From the NCBI GenBank assembly GCA_900540455.1, contig UQGD01000032.1, positions 1 through 24,603 of the forward strand: a stretch of DNA of 24,603 nt, read 5' to 3'. The notes under the pieces are model-generated. The model was not told the DNA's origin. It was given only the letters and a program-made list of their open reading frames with translations, and searched no databases. Positions within the stretch are counted from its first letter, which is position 1. The number at the start of each line of letters is the position of its first letter. Source of the DNA: an uncultured Faecalibacterium sp. Its GTDB lineage: Bacteria > Bacillota > Clostridia > Oscillospirales > Ruminococcaceae. The translations under genes were made by a program, and so were the position numbers. This document shows, piece after piece, positions 15,274-22,290 of the stretch.

Positions 15274-15302
15274 ATTATACAACGGAAGCTCCCGGTTGTA
15301 CA
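15274..15302 (-). promoter_or_regulatory. asp23-fakA promoter with overlapping inverted repeat
   Basis: The minus strand has -35 TGTACA (15302-15297), 17-bp spacer and -10 TATAAT (15279-15274). The inverted repeat TACAAC-N11-GTTGTA spans 15278-15300 and overlaps both boxes, as expected for an operator. The regulator is unknown. Confidence 0.6.
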
Positions 15303-15425
15303 GCATAATTTGCCCCGGCAGCACGGAAACGCACCGCATACTTTGCGCAATTTTTACAAAGCACAGGGGGTATACTGGTGCTGCCTGACACGTCGGAAGG
15401 ACCGGTAGGCCTGGGTTACAAAACA

Positions 15426-15437
15426 GGTGTATACACC
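15426..15437. repeat. Perfect palindrome GGTGTATACACC
   Basis: A 12-bp perfect palindrome just downstream of the candidate minus-strand start site of the 15448-15475 promoter, a common place for a repressor operator. A partial copy with GTATAC lies at 15370-15375. Confidence 0.5.
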
Positions 15438-15447
15438 CGCTGCTTAT

Positions 15448-15475
15448 AGTATAGCACAAAAAAGTGGCCTGTGCA
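15448..15475 (-). promoter_or_regulatory. Second candidate leftward promoter upstream of asp23
   Basis: Extended -10 TGC-TATACT (15456-15448) with a -35-like TGCACA (15475-15470) at 16 bp. The 13-mer TTGTGCTATACTA is identical to the promoter of the penicillin-binding protein gene at 18967-18979. A transcript from here would have a leader of about 245 nt before asp23. Confidence 0.4.
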
Positions 15476-15568
15476 GTGTTTTTGCGCATTTTTTGCGAAG
15501 AAGCCGCGAAGGGACTGTGAATAAACTATAAAAATTGCGGGGACCGTATTCCTTTCTCTGTGGGAAAG

Positions 15569-15577
15569 TGCTAAAAT
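15569..15577 (+). promoter_or_regulatory. Extended -10 promoter for the CBS-domain gene
   Basis: TG-C-TAAAAT with no clear -35 box. The leader (about 15584-15700) has hairpins: GCTGCC/GGCAGC near 15591-15609 enclosed by GACC/GGTC, then CAGAG/CTCTG. Confidence 0.4.
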
Positions 15578-15700
15578 TAGGGTAGAGACCAGCTGCCTTG
15601 TGCGGGCAGCGTCAGATAGAAGGTCCCGGTGCAGGGCAGAGAAACAGGCTGCTCTTGCTCTGCTGCGGCCCAGAACGATCGAGTAGGAGAGCTGTATTTC

Positions 15701-16159
15701 ATGAATATTCTGTTTTTTTTGTCTCCCAAGCAGGATCTGATGTATGTCTATGATGACTTCACCCTGCGTCAGACGCTGGAAAAGTGGGAGAAAAACCGCT
15801 ATGCGTCCATCCCCATGCTGAATCGCCGTGGGGAGTATGTAGGCACCCTGACCGAAGGGGATATCCTCTGGGGTCTGAAAAAGTTCCATGGACTGGACCT
15901 GGAAGCAGCAGAGGATGTGCCGATCTCCTCGTTCCCCCATAAGCGGGATTATAAAGCGGTAACAGTCACGACCAGCATGGATGAGCTGATCGAAGCCGCC
16001 ATGAACCAGAACTTTGTCCCGGTGGTGGATGACCGCGGGATGTTTATCGGGATCGTCCGCCGCCAAGCGATCATCCGTTACTGCTACGATAAGTCCCGGG
16101 GGCAGAAATGCGCCGACCTTTCCAAAAAGGAGCCTGTACTGGCAGGAAGCCCCAACTGA
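15701..16159 (+). CDS. Stand-alone CBS-domain protein, DarB/CbpB-like
   Basis: 152 residues made of two CBS motifs (about 8-65 and 88-142) with no other domain: a single Bateman module. YASIPMLNRRGEYVGTLTEGDILW is the first CBS core. FVPVVDDRGMFIGIVRRQAIIRY is the second. Such short CBS proteins in Firmicutes (B. subtilis DarB/YkuL, Listeria CbpB) bind c-di-AMP and link it to (p)ppGpp and metabolism. Assignment here is by architecture and size, so ligand binding is an inference. I chose the ATG at 15701 because AGGAG lies upstream at 11 nt. The longer frame from 15629 lacks a site. Own promoter and terminator. Confidence 0.8.
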   Translation: MNILFFLSPKQDLMYVYDDFTLRQTLEKWEKNRYASIPMLNRRGEYVGTLTEGDILWGLKKFHGLDLEAAEDVPISSFPHKRDYKAVTVTTSMDELIEAAMNQNFVPVVDDRGMFIGIVRRQAIIRYCYDKSRGQKCADLSKKEPVLAGSPN

Positions 16160-16194
16160 CCCCTTTGCTACGATGTCCATATAACGATTATAAA

Positions 16195-16234
16195 GATACC
16201 GCTCTGCACGGATAGGCAGGGCGGTATCTTTTTT
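16195..16234 (+). terminator. Terminator of the CBS-domain gene
   Basis: GATACCGC (16195-16202) pairs with GCGGTATC (16221-16228), with inner CTGC/GCAG, and is followed by six T residues. Confidence 0.85.
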
Positions 16235-16279
16235 GCGGAATTTTACGGGAAAACAGTCCTGTTTATAGTACAAAATATG

Positions 16280-16288
16280 TGCGATAAT
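16280..16288 (+). promoter_or_regulatory. Extended -10 promoter of the small-protein gene
   Basis: TG-C-GATAAT about 48 nt before the start codon, without a good -35. It resembles the other TGTGC-type extended -10 elements in this window. Confidence 0.35.
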
Positions 16289-16335
16289 GGTATTGTCAGC
16301 TACTACAGGATGATTTGAAGCGGGGAGGTACGATC

Positions 16336-16455
16336 ATGAAAGAGATCGAGCTGCGTTCCATTGGGGGACATGTGGAAGTGTATAGTGAGGCGGGGGTGTT
16401 CCTTTTCTCGGCGGACACGGTGCAGGAAGCGCTGCAAGAGCTGGAACAGCCGTAA
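16336..16455 (+). CDS. Small protein of 39 residues, function unknown
   Basis: The frame reads MKEIELRSIGGHVEVYSEAG, then a short hydrophobic stretch VFLFSADTV, and ends in the acidic helix QEALQELEQP. A very good ribosome binding site GGGAGG lies 8 nt before the ATG, and an extended -10 promoter is 48 nt upstream. Codon use (CTG, GAG, GTG) matches its neighbours. It has no signal peptide or membrane segment. The pattern predicts two or three beta strands followed by a helix. I do not recognise a named family. It lies between the CBS-domain gene and the phosphate transporter, with its own likely promoter, and it is too short for most gene callers. Confidence 0.7.
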   Translation: MKEIELRSIGGHVEVYSEAGVFLFSADTVQEALQELEQP

Positions 16456-16523
16456 GCTGCGCCGTTTTTTGCGGGATCGGGCATAAAGTGTGGGGGAAAG
16501 ACGGATTCTTTGTCGAAAAATGC

Positions 16524-16553
16524 TTGTTGGAAGCGGTACAAAGGTGATATAAT
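16524..16553 (+). promoter_or_regulatory. Promoter of the Na+/phosphate transporter gene
   Basis: -35 TTGTTG (16524-16529), 18-bp spacer, perfect extended -10 TGA-TATAAT (16548-16553). Predicted leader of about 112 nt. Confidence 0.65.
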
Positions 16554-16603
16554 AAAAAAAGTCTGCGTGCTGCGCACACAGAGTAAAAACAAGCAGCTTT
16601 CTT

Positions 16604-16642
16604 CCATGCTTCCGTACTCCTTTGCGGTAAAGGCTTGCATGG
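16604..16642 (+). other. Two-stem structure in the transporter 5' leader
   Basis: Outer stem CCATGC/GCATGG (16604-16609 and 16637-16642) encloses hairpin CCTTT-GCGGT-AAAGG (16619-16633). It ends 30 nt before the start codon. No T-tract follows. Confidence 0.4.
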
Positions 16643-16672
16643 CGGCTGCAAAAATTAGGAGTTCGTTAGGTT

Positions 16673-18451
16673 ATGGAGATCTCACATATCACATCGCTTC
16701 TGGGCGGCATAGCGCTGTTCCTGTATGGTATGTCCATCATGGGTGCCGGGCTGGAGAAGCTGGCGGGCGGCCCGATGCAGAGCATCCTGCAGCGGCTCAC
16801 CTCTTCCACGATCAAGGGCGTGATCTTTGGCACCCTGATCACGGCGGTCATCCAGTCCTCGGCTGGTACGGTGGTCATCTGCGTGGGGTTGGTCAACTCC
16901 GGCATTATGACCCTGAGCCAGTCGGTGGGCGTCATCATGGGCGCAAACATCGGCACCACGGTTACCGGTCAGCTGATCCGCATGGCGGACATCTCCGGCG
17001 ACAGTTTGCTGCTGACTCTGATGCAGCCCAAGACCTTTGCGCCGGTGGTGGCTTTTGTAGGCTGCATTTTTTATGTGTTCCTGCGGGGGGCCAAACGCAA
17101 GAATCTGGGTCAGATCATGCTGGGTTTCGGCATCCTGTTCACCGGTATGAGCCTGATGGATGCAGGTGTGGCTCCTCTCAAGGAGTCTCCGGCGTTCCAA
17201 AGCCTGTTTGTCAGCATGAAAAACCCGCTGCTGGGTGTGCTGGTGGGTCTGGTGGCTACGGTGCTGATCCAGTCCTCCTCGGCCTCGGTGGGTATTTTGC
17301 AGGCGCTGTCCAGCACAGGACTGGTCACCTTCGGCTCTGCGATCCCCATTATCCTGGGCGCACACATCGGTACCGCATTTACGCCGCTGCTTACCATTGG
17401 CGGCTCCTCCAAGGATGGCAAGCGGGCTGCCTTTATCCATCTGTATTTCAATGTGGTGGGCAGTGTGACGATGCTGGCGCTGATCTATGCAGTGCAGGCG
17501 CTGTTTGGGGTGCTGCCCTGGGACGATGTGATGACCAAAAGCTCGATCGCCAATATCCACACCCTGTCCAGTGTGGCGGCTATGCTTTTGCTGCTGCCGT
17601 TCAGCGGTCTGCTGCTGCGGCTGAGCCAGCTCACCGTTCCCTCTACTAAGGAGGAGGTGCAGGAGCTGAGCATGCCGGTGCTGGACGATCGTCTGTTCAA
17701 AAGCCCGGCAGTGGCTTTGAAGCAGGCCAAGAGCGCAGTGGTGCGCATGGGCGGCCGCGCAGCCCGGAACGTGGGGCTGGCAACCCCGCTGCTGGTGCAG
17801 ATGGACGAGGATACCGTCAGCGCTATCGACCTGCGGGAGAACCTGATCGACCGTATGGAGGTAGAGATCTCCAACTATCTGGTGCGCCTGGCGGACCGGG
17901 AGCTGGGCGATGAAGAAAACCATGCGGTGACAGAGCTGCTGAACTTTGTGACAGAGTATGAGCGCATTGGAGATTACGCTGTAAATATCAAAGAAAAGGC
18001 GCAGGAACTGAACGAAAAAGAGCTGAGCTTCAGCCCCAGTGCGCAGAACGAAATGGCTCTGCTGGATGCCGCACTGGAACAGATCCTGGCTTTGACCAAT
18101 GAGGCGTTTGAGCAGGGGGAGATCGCACTGGCACAGCGGGTGGAACCGCTGGAAGAGGTCATCGATATTATGGTCGAGCGTCTGCGGAGCCAGCATATCA
18201 AACGTCTGCGGGATGGTGTGTGTGCCATCGATACAGGCGTGATCTTCCTGGATGTGCTGAACAATGCCGAGCGCATCTCGGATCACTGCTCCAATATCGC
18301 TGCACGGCTCATTGGTGCAGAGGGCGGGGTGGACTACGACTCCCACACGCTGAAAAATATGATGCACCATAATCCAAGCGGTCAATATCTGGTGGAATAC
18401 GAGCGCTGCCGCAAGGCGTACTTGGTACCGCTGGAGACGATGGAAGCCTGA
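16673..18451 (+). CDS. Na+/phosphate cotransporter family protein with PhoU domain
   Basis: 592 residues of the NptA/YjbB type: an N-terminal Na_Pi_cotrans membrane part with two inverted repeats, then a cytoplasmic PhoU-like domain. The repeats carry QSSAGT (61-66) and QSSSAS, each followed by an IGT motif (GANIGTT, GAHIGTA). The PhoU part (about 370-580) has two helical bundles with ERIGDYAVN and AERISDHCSN, the metal-binding E-R-x-x-D patterns. It probably takes up phosphate, or exports it in some relatives, in response to the PhoU module. An AGGAG lies 12 nt before the ATG. No pst or pho regulon genes are nearby. Promoter at 16524-16553. Confidence 0.93.
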   Translation: MEISHITSLLGGIALFLYGMSIMGAGLEKLAGGPMQSILQRLTSSTIKGVIFGTLITAVIQSSAGTVVICVGLVNSGIMTLSQSVGVIMGANIGTTVTGQLIRMADISGDSLLLTLMQPKTFAPVVAFVGCIFYVFLRGAKRKNLGQIMLGFGILFTGMSLMDAGVAPLKESPAFQSLFVSMKNPLLGVLVGLVATVLIQSSSASVGILQALSSTGLVTFGSAIPIILGAHIGTAFTPLLTIGGSSKDGKRAAFIHLYFNVVGSVTMLALIYAVQALFGVLPWDDVMTKSSIANIHTLSSVAAMLLLLPFSGLLLRLSQLTVPSTKEEVQELSMPVLDDRLFKSPAVALKQAKSAVVRMGGRAARNVGLATPLLVQMDEDTVSAIDLRENLIDRMEVEISNYLVRLADRELGDEENHAVTELLNFVTEYERIGDYAVNIKEKAQELNEKELSFSPSAQNEMALLDAALEQILALTNEAFEQGEIALAQRVEPLEEVIDIMVERLRSQHIKRLRDGVCAIDTGVIFLDVLNNAERISDHCSNIAARLIGAEGGVDYDSHTLKNMMHHNPSGQYLVEYERCRKAYLVPLETMEA

Positions 18452-18489
18452 GCGCCCTTGCCCGGCGGCGATTTGCAAAACGGACGGAT

Positions 18490-18852
18490 TCAGGCGCCCA
18501 GATCCTCCAGCAGCCGATCCACCGCCGCAGCGGTGGGCAGGTGCAGCCCTTGTTTGATGCGCAGCGCATCGGTCTCAGGCAGAAGATTGGTGTATATGCC
18601 GGTCAGCGCCAGACGGCGGGTGGGTCTGCCCTGGGCATCGCAGGCATAGACAGCCACCTGCCCGCCATCGTCCCTTAAATAATAGCCCCCCTCAGCAGAT
18701 CCCGGCTGTGCCTGCGTCTGCTGGCTGGGCAGGTCAGGCAGCGCTTCTTGCGGGGCAGGGGAGCGCAGCTGGGGCAGGCTGATCCAATAAAGACTGAATA
18801 CGATGGTAAACACGCATAACCCGTAAAATAGGCACAGGCCGACCTTCCGCAT
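18490..18852 (-). CDS. Membrane-anchored protein with BofC-like C-terminal domain
   Basis: 120 residues: a short basic start (MRK), one hydrophobic segment at about 5-26, a Pro/Gln/Ser-rich linker (30-53), then a compact C-terminal domain. The segments YYLRDDGGQVAVYACDAQGRP, TGIYTNLLPETDALRIKQG and DRLLEDLG match the pattern of BofC C-terminal domains common in Clostridia. BofC in Bacillus acts between mother cell and forespore during sigma-K control, but many of these proteins occur outside that setting. AAAGGAG lies 8 nt before the ATG. A weak -35/-10 pair (TTTGAA, CATACT) is found upstream on the minus strand near 18888-18915. Domain call is by recalled pattern only. Confidence 0.7.
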   Translation of the reverse strand: MRKVGLCLFYGLCVFTIVFSLYWISLPQLRSPAPQEALPDLPSQQTQAQPGSAEGGYYLRDDGGQVAVYACDAQGRPTRRLALTGIYTNLLPETDALRIKQGLHLPTAAAVDRLLEDLGA

Positions 18853-18968
18853 AGAAAAAGCTCCTTTCTTTGCCGGTAAAACTAACGGCAGTATGTGCCA
18901 AAGCGGGGCACTTCAAACGGAAAAACAGAATTTTCACACCCGGGCGCTGTACTTTGCTGGGGAAGTTG

Positions 18969-18977
18969 TGCTATACT
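18969..18977 (+). promoter_or_regulatory. Promoter of the penicillin-binding protein gene
   Basis: Extended -10 TG-C-TATACT, no clear -35. Predicted start near 18984 gives a leader of about 128 nt. The surrounding 13-mer recurs upstream of asp23. Confidence 0.5.
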
Positions 18978-19015
18978 ACTGTCATCTGGTGTGTATCTGA
19001 AGGCTCAAAACTGCC

Positions 19016-19042
19016 AGGCTGGGGCGGGCTGCGTCCCAGCCT
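19016..19042 (+). other. Stable hairpin in the PBP leader
   Basis: AGGCTGGG pairs with CCCAGCCT (8 bp perfect) around an 11-nt loop, about 70 nt before the start codon. No T-tract follows, so it is not a terminator. Confidence 0.45.
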
Positions 19043-19111
19043 TGTGGGCTGTCTGGGCCATGTTTTCTGGCATCATCAAGGCCAAAACCATCTGGTTAGG
19101 AGGCGGTACCC

Positions 19112-21598
19112 ATTTCGGACAAGGAAATCAGAAAGATCCATCGGGACGCGGCGGTGCAGCCGGGGCGTCCCGCATCGCAGCGCAAGCTGAAAACGGGCGC
19201 ACAGCGCAAAAAAAATACAGACGAGCCCCAAAAGTCTCCGCGCCCGCCCAAGAAGGGACAGCCGGTGCTGCGGTTTATTGGCCGCGCCATCGTTACGATG
19301 TTCTGTGTGGGCATCATGCTGGGCAGTGCACTGGCGGTGGGCGCTGTGTACTATGTGGTGCAGGCTACCGCCAATGACGGCGACCTGCTCAACCTGGACA
19401 ATATCGAGCTGAGCCAGTCCAGCGTCGTTATGGCGACCGACCGGCAGACCGGTGCGCAGGTGGAGTATGCAGTGCTGCGCTCCTCCAACAGCCACCGTGT
19501 CTGGGCAGACCTGGAGCAGATCCCCCGCAACCTGCAGTATGCTTTTATCTGCACGGAGGATAAGGATTTTTATACCGAGCCGGGCGTCAACTTCAAGCGC
19601 ACCATCGGTGCAATGATCAACGAGTACATCCTGCCGATCTACAGCTCAAAGCAGGGCGCATCCACCATCGAGCAGCAGCTGATCAAAAACCTGACGGACG
19701 ATGACAGCTCCAGCGGCATCCAGGGCGCACTGCGCAAACTGCGAGAGATCTACCGTGCGCTGTGCCTCAGCCGGGCTTATTCCAAGGAGACCATCCTGGA
19801 AGCCTATCTGAACACCATCAGCTTTACCGGTACGATCCAGGGTGTGCAGACGGCGGCTAACGAGTATTTTAATAAGGATGTCAGTCAGCTGACCCTGTGG
19901 GAGTGTGCTACGATCGCTTCCATCACCAAAAACCCAACCAACTATAACCCGTATACTAACCCCGAAAACCTGATCAACCGCCGTAATTTCCTGATGTACA
20001 ATATGTGGCAGCAGGGGATCATTACGGAGCAGGAGTATCGGGACGCCGCAGCACAGCCTTTGGTGCTGGCGGAAGAGGACGCTTCCCGCAATAAAGCCGC
20101 CTCTACGACCTCCTATTTTACCGATGCCTTGTTCAATGAAGTGGTCAAGGACATCATGGTCAAGGAAAACGTCGAGGAGTCGGTGGCGCAGAAGATGCTG
20201 TACAGCGGCGGCCTCACCATCGAGGCCACCGTGGACCCCAAACTCCAGCGGACGATGGAGCAGCTGATGCGCAATGAGGGGGATGCCTACTTCCCGGCTG
20301 GTTGGCATGAGGAAGAGGTCACCTCCATCTCGGAGGATGACCAGCAGGTTTTCAATGAAGATGGCACCCCCAAGACCCGCACGGCGGAGGATGGAACGGT
20401 CTATTATTACCGTAATGTCCGCACCCAGGCAGCTATGGTCACTTTGGACTATGACGGCAACGTGCTGGCTATGGTGGGCGGCTTGGGCGAAAAGACCAAG
20501 AGCCTCTCGCTGAACCGCGCCTATGATGTGACCCGGCAGACCGGCTCGGTCATCAAGCCCATCGGTGCCTATGCACTGGGCATCGAGTATGGTCTGGTGA
20601 ACTGGTCTACCATGCTGAACAACTCCCCCTTGTACCTCAAACAGGATATGATCATCCGGGATGAGGATTACTGCCGCCGCAATGGCCTGATGGGGATGTC
20701 GGATAAGCAGCTCAAGGCTTACCCCAATGCATGGCGCAGCTGGCCCAAGAACTATGGCAACAACTATGGCGATAACACGGATGTGCCTTTGTGGAACGGC
20801 TTGGCCCGCTCTCTGAACACCATCGCCATCCGTGTGGGCGACCTGGTGGGCGCAAACAACATCTTCCAATTTGCGTATAATACCTTGCAGCTGGATACGC
20901 TGGACCCCACCAATGACGTGGGTCTGGCCCAGATGGTCATGGGCAGCCAGACCCGTGGTGTGACGCCTATGGCACTGGCAGCTGCATTCCAGATCTTCTA
21001 CGACGGACAGTATACCACACCGCATCTGTACACGCGCGTGCTGGATCGGGACGGCAACATCTATCTGGAGGACAACTCTACCAGCTACCAGGCGCTGACT
21101 CCGCAGACGGCTTATGTGATGAACCGCCTGCTGAAGAATGTCCTGTACTCCAACGTGGGTACCGCCGGCGGCCGCTACCCCAATTCCAACGGAATGGAAT
21201 CCTTTGGTAAGACGGGCACCGCCAGCGATGAAAGGGATCTCTGGTTTGTGGGCGGCACCCCCTACTATGTCACTGCAGTCTGGTGGGGATACGATGCACC
21301 CTATGATATGACCAAGACCCTGTCCAAGTCCCAGGCAAAGACCCGCACCTGTGTCGCTGCCTGGAAAGCATTCATGGAGCAGGCGCAGGCAGACCTGCCC
21401 TACAAAGCCTTCCCCAAGTCGGATGGCGTAGTGGAGCGCAGCTACTGTACCCAGAGCGGTCTGCTGGCCAGCGGGTCCTGCCCCAGTACAGCGGTGGGCT
21501 TCTATCGGGCGGATGATCTGCCGGATGTGTGCAATTATGCGCATAGCGCACCGGTCCTGACCATCCCGGAGGATACCAGCGCTTTGGATACGGATTGA
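19112..21598 (+). CDS. Class A penicillin-binding protein (glycosyltransferase 51 plus transpeptidase), likely ATT start
   Basis: A bifunctional peptidoglycan synthase of the PBP1A/PonA type. Numbering is from the ATT at 19112 (828 residues). A basic cytoplasmic tail is followed by a membrane anchor (about 54-84). The GT51 domain has TEDKDFY with Glu149 and GASTIEQQL (about 182-190). The transpeptidase domain has S479 in TGSVIKP, SLN (567-569) and KTG (700-702). The C-terminal tail ends in a Cys-containing stretch. No ATG opens the frame. A perfect AGGAGG (19098-19103) lies 8 nt before ATT, directly after an in-frame TAG at 19097. The first standard start is GTG at 19154, 50 nt from that site, with only a weak GGGA. 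Confidence 0.9.
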   Translation: MSDKEIRKIHRDAAVQPGRPASQRKLKTGAQRKKNTDEPQKSPRPPKKGQPVLRFIGRAIVTMFCVGIMLGSALAVGAVYYVVQATANDGDLLNLDNIELSQSSVVMATDRQTGAQVEYAVLRSSNSHRVWADLEQIPRNLQYAFICTEDKDFYTEPGVNFKRTIGAMINEYILPIYSSKQGASTIEQQLIKNLTDDDSSSGIQGALRKLREIYRALCLSRAYSKETILEAYLNTISFTGTIQGVQTAANEYFNKDVSQLTLWECATIASITKNPTNYNPYTNPENLINRRNFLMYNMWQQGIITEQEYRDAAAQPLVLAEEDASRNKAASTTSYFTDALFNEVVKDIMVKENVEESVAQKMLYSGGLTIEATVDPKLQRTMEQLMRNEGDAYFPAGWHEEEVTSISEDDQQVFNEDGTPKTRTAEDGTVYYYRNVRTQAAMVTLDYDGNVLAMVGGLGEKTKSLSLNRAYDVTRQTGSVIKPIGAYALGIEYGLVNWSTMLNNSPLYLKQDMIIRDEDYCRRNGLMGMSDKQLKAYPNAWRSWPKNYGNNYGDNTDVPLWNGLARSLNTIAIRVGDLVGANNIFQFAYNTLQLDTLDPTNDVGLAQMVMGSQTRGVTPMALAAAFQIFYDGQYTTPHLYTRVLDRDGNIYLEDNSTSYQALTPQTAYVMNRLLKNVLYSNVGTAGGRYPNSNGMESFGKTGTASDERDLWFVGGTPYYVTAVWWGYDAPYDMTKTLSKSQAKTRTCVAAWKAFMEQAQADLPYKAFPKSDGVVERSYCTQSGLLASGSCPSTAVGFYRADDLPDVCNYAHSAPVLTIPEDTSALDTD

Positions 21599-21707
21599 CC
21601 GTGAGACGTGGACAGTTGCCCTTCCTCAAAAATCATACTCTTAAAGGGGATAGAGGGACCAAACCGGCCAACAGAGTGCAGTACTTTACAAGTCAAAACT
21701 GGATAAA

Positions 21708-21737
21708 TTGACAAAATCGCATCCGGCCTCTTGCAAT
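21708..21737 (+). promoter_or_regulatory. Candidate promoter of the ACT-domain gene
   Basis: Perfect -35 TTGACA (21708-21713), 18-bp spacer, imperfect -10 TGCAAT (21732-21737). The -10 lies between the arms of the inverted repeat at 21720-21752. Confidence 0.4.
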
Positions 21738-21757
21738 GCAGGGGGCCGGATGTTATT
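21720..21757 (+). terminator. Hairpin CATCCGGCC/GGCCGGATG: terminator of the PBP gene or operator
   Basis: A 9-bp perfect GC-rich stem (21720-21728 and 21744-21752) is followed by TTATTCT, a weak T-tract. It lies 122 nt after the PBP stop and overlaps the candidate promoter of the ACT gene, so termination and repression are both possible. Confidence 0.4.
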
Positions 21758-21798
21758 CTATGTCTTGTAAGAACATTTGTAGTTGCGAGGTGAACAAG

Positions 21799-22230
21799 TT
21801 GGAGCGTCAATTTTATCTTGTCGATGCACAGGTGCTGCCGGAGGTGTTCCTTAAGGTAGTAGAAGCAAAAAAGCTGCTGGCCGGCGGCCGCGCACGCAAC
21901 ATCACCGAGGCAGTGCGCTGTGCGGGGTTGTCCCGCAGTGCGTTCTACAAGTACAAAGACTGCATTTTTGATTCGGAAAACGGCCGTGAAATGGCCACCG
22001 TAATGGCTACCTTGCGGGACGAGACCGGTGCGCTGCAGTCTCTGCTGGCAGGCATCAGCGAGGCAGGGGCCAGTATCGTTACCATCAACCAGTCCACCCC
22101 GGAAAACGGCGCCGCTCTGGTGGCGGTGACCATCCGCACGGATACGATGCAGATGTCCCCGGAGGCACTCACAGACAAGTTGTCCCGTCAGCACACAGTG
22201 GTCAATGTGCGCTGCGGCTATCAGCTTTAA
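21799..22230 (+). CDS. ACT-domain protein, UPF0735/PheB-like
   Basis: 143 residues with an N-terminal region FYLVDAQVLPEVFLKVVEAKKLL and a helix-turn-like GLSRSAFYKYKD, then a C-terminal ACT domain (about 70-140; TLRDETGALQSLLAGISEAGASIVTIN). This matches the UPF0735 family (B. subtilis PheB, 147 residues). ACT domains bind amino acids. Members are often encoded before hom and are suspected regulators of threonine or aromatic synthesis, but their role is not settled. I chose TTG at 21799 because GAGGTG lies 6 nt upstream and the length then fits. The ATG at 21760 and GTG at 21790 lack sites. hom follows after 82 nt. Confidence 0.87.
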   Translation: MERQFYLVDAQVLPEVFLKVVEAKKLLAGGRARNITEAVRCAGLSRSAFYKYKDCIFDSENGREMATVMATLRDETGALQSLLAGISEAGASIVTINQSTPENGAALVAVTIRTDTMQMSPEALTDKLSRQHTVVNVRCGYQL

Positions 22231-22247
22231 GCGGCAGCTTGCATCTT

Positions 22248-22290
22248 AGCTGGGGCGCAGCTGGCAATGCTGCCCCGGCTGCATGATTTT
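22248..22290 (+). terminator. Terminator-like hairpin between the ACT gene and hom
   Basis: AGC-GGGG-CAGC pairs with GCTG-CCCC-GGCT with small bulges, then ATGATTTTAT. An upstream GGCAGC (22232-22237) is complementary to the 3' arm GCTGCC, so an alternative fold could prevent it. No leader peptide rich in Thr or Ile is seen. Confidence 0.35.

Larger units (their letters stand above)
15303..15568. other. Long divergent spacer without a supported gene
   Basis: No ORF here has a convincing start and codon pattern. The stretch holds a perfect 12-bp palindrome at 15426-15437, a second GTATAC at 15370-15375, and a candidate minus-strand promoter at 15448-15475. T-runs and a small CGCA/TGCG hairpin lie near 15485-15500. 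It may hold control sites for asp23 on one side and the CBS gene on the other, or an RNA transcribed leftwards. Confidence 0.5.

Noticed and set aside
15190..15489. 99-codon minus-strand frame upstream of asp23
   Set aside because: No ribosome binding site, Cys/Pro-rich random-looking translation, and it overlaps the asp23 promoter and palindromes.
16510..17649. Plus-strand frame of 379 codons overlapping the phosphate transporter
   Set aside because: Out-of-frame shadow; Gly/His/Arg-rich translation with no domain, and the transporter in the other frame is certain.
18870..19377. Two plus-strand frames overlapping the start of the PBP gene
   Set aside because: Out of frame with the PBP and no family features; they cover the PBP promoter and leader.
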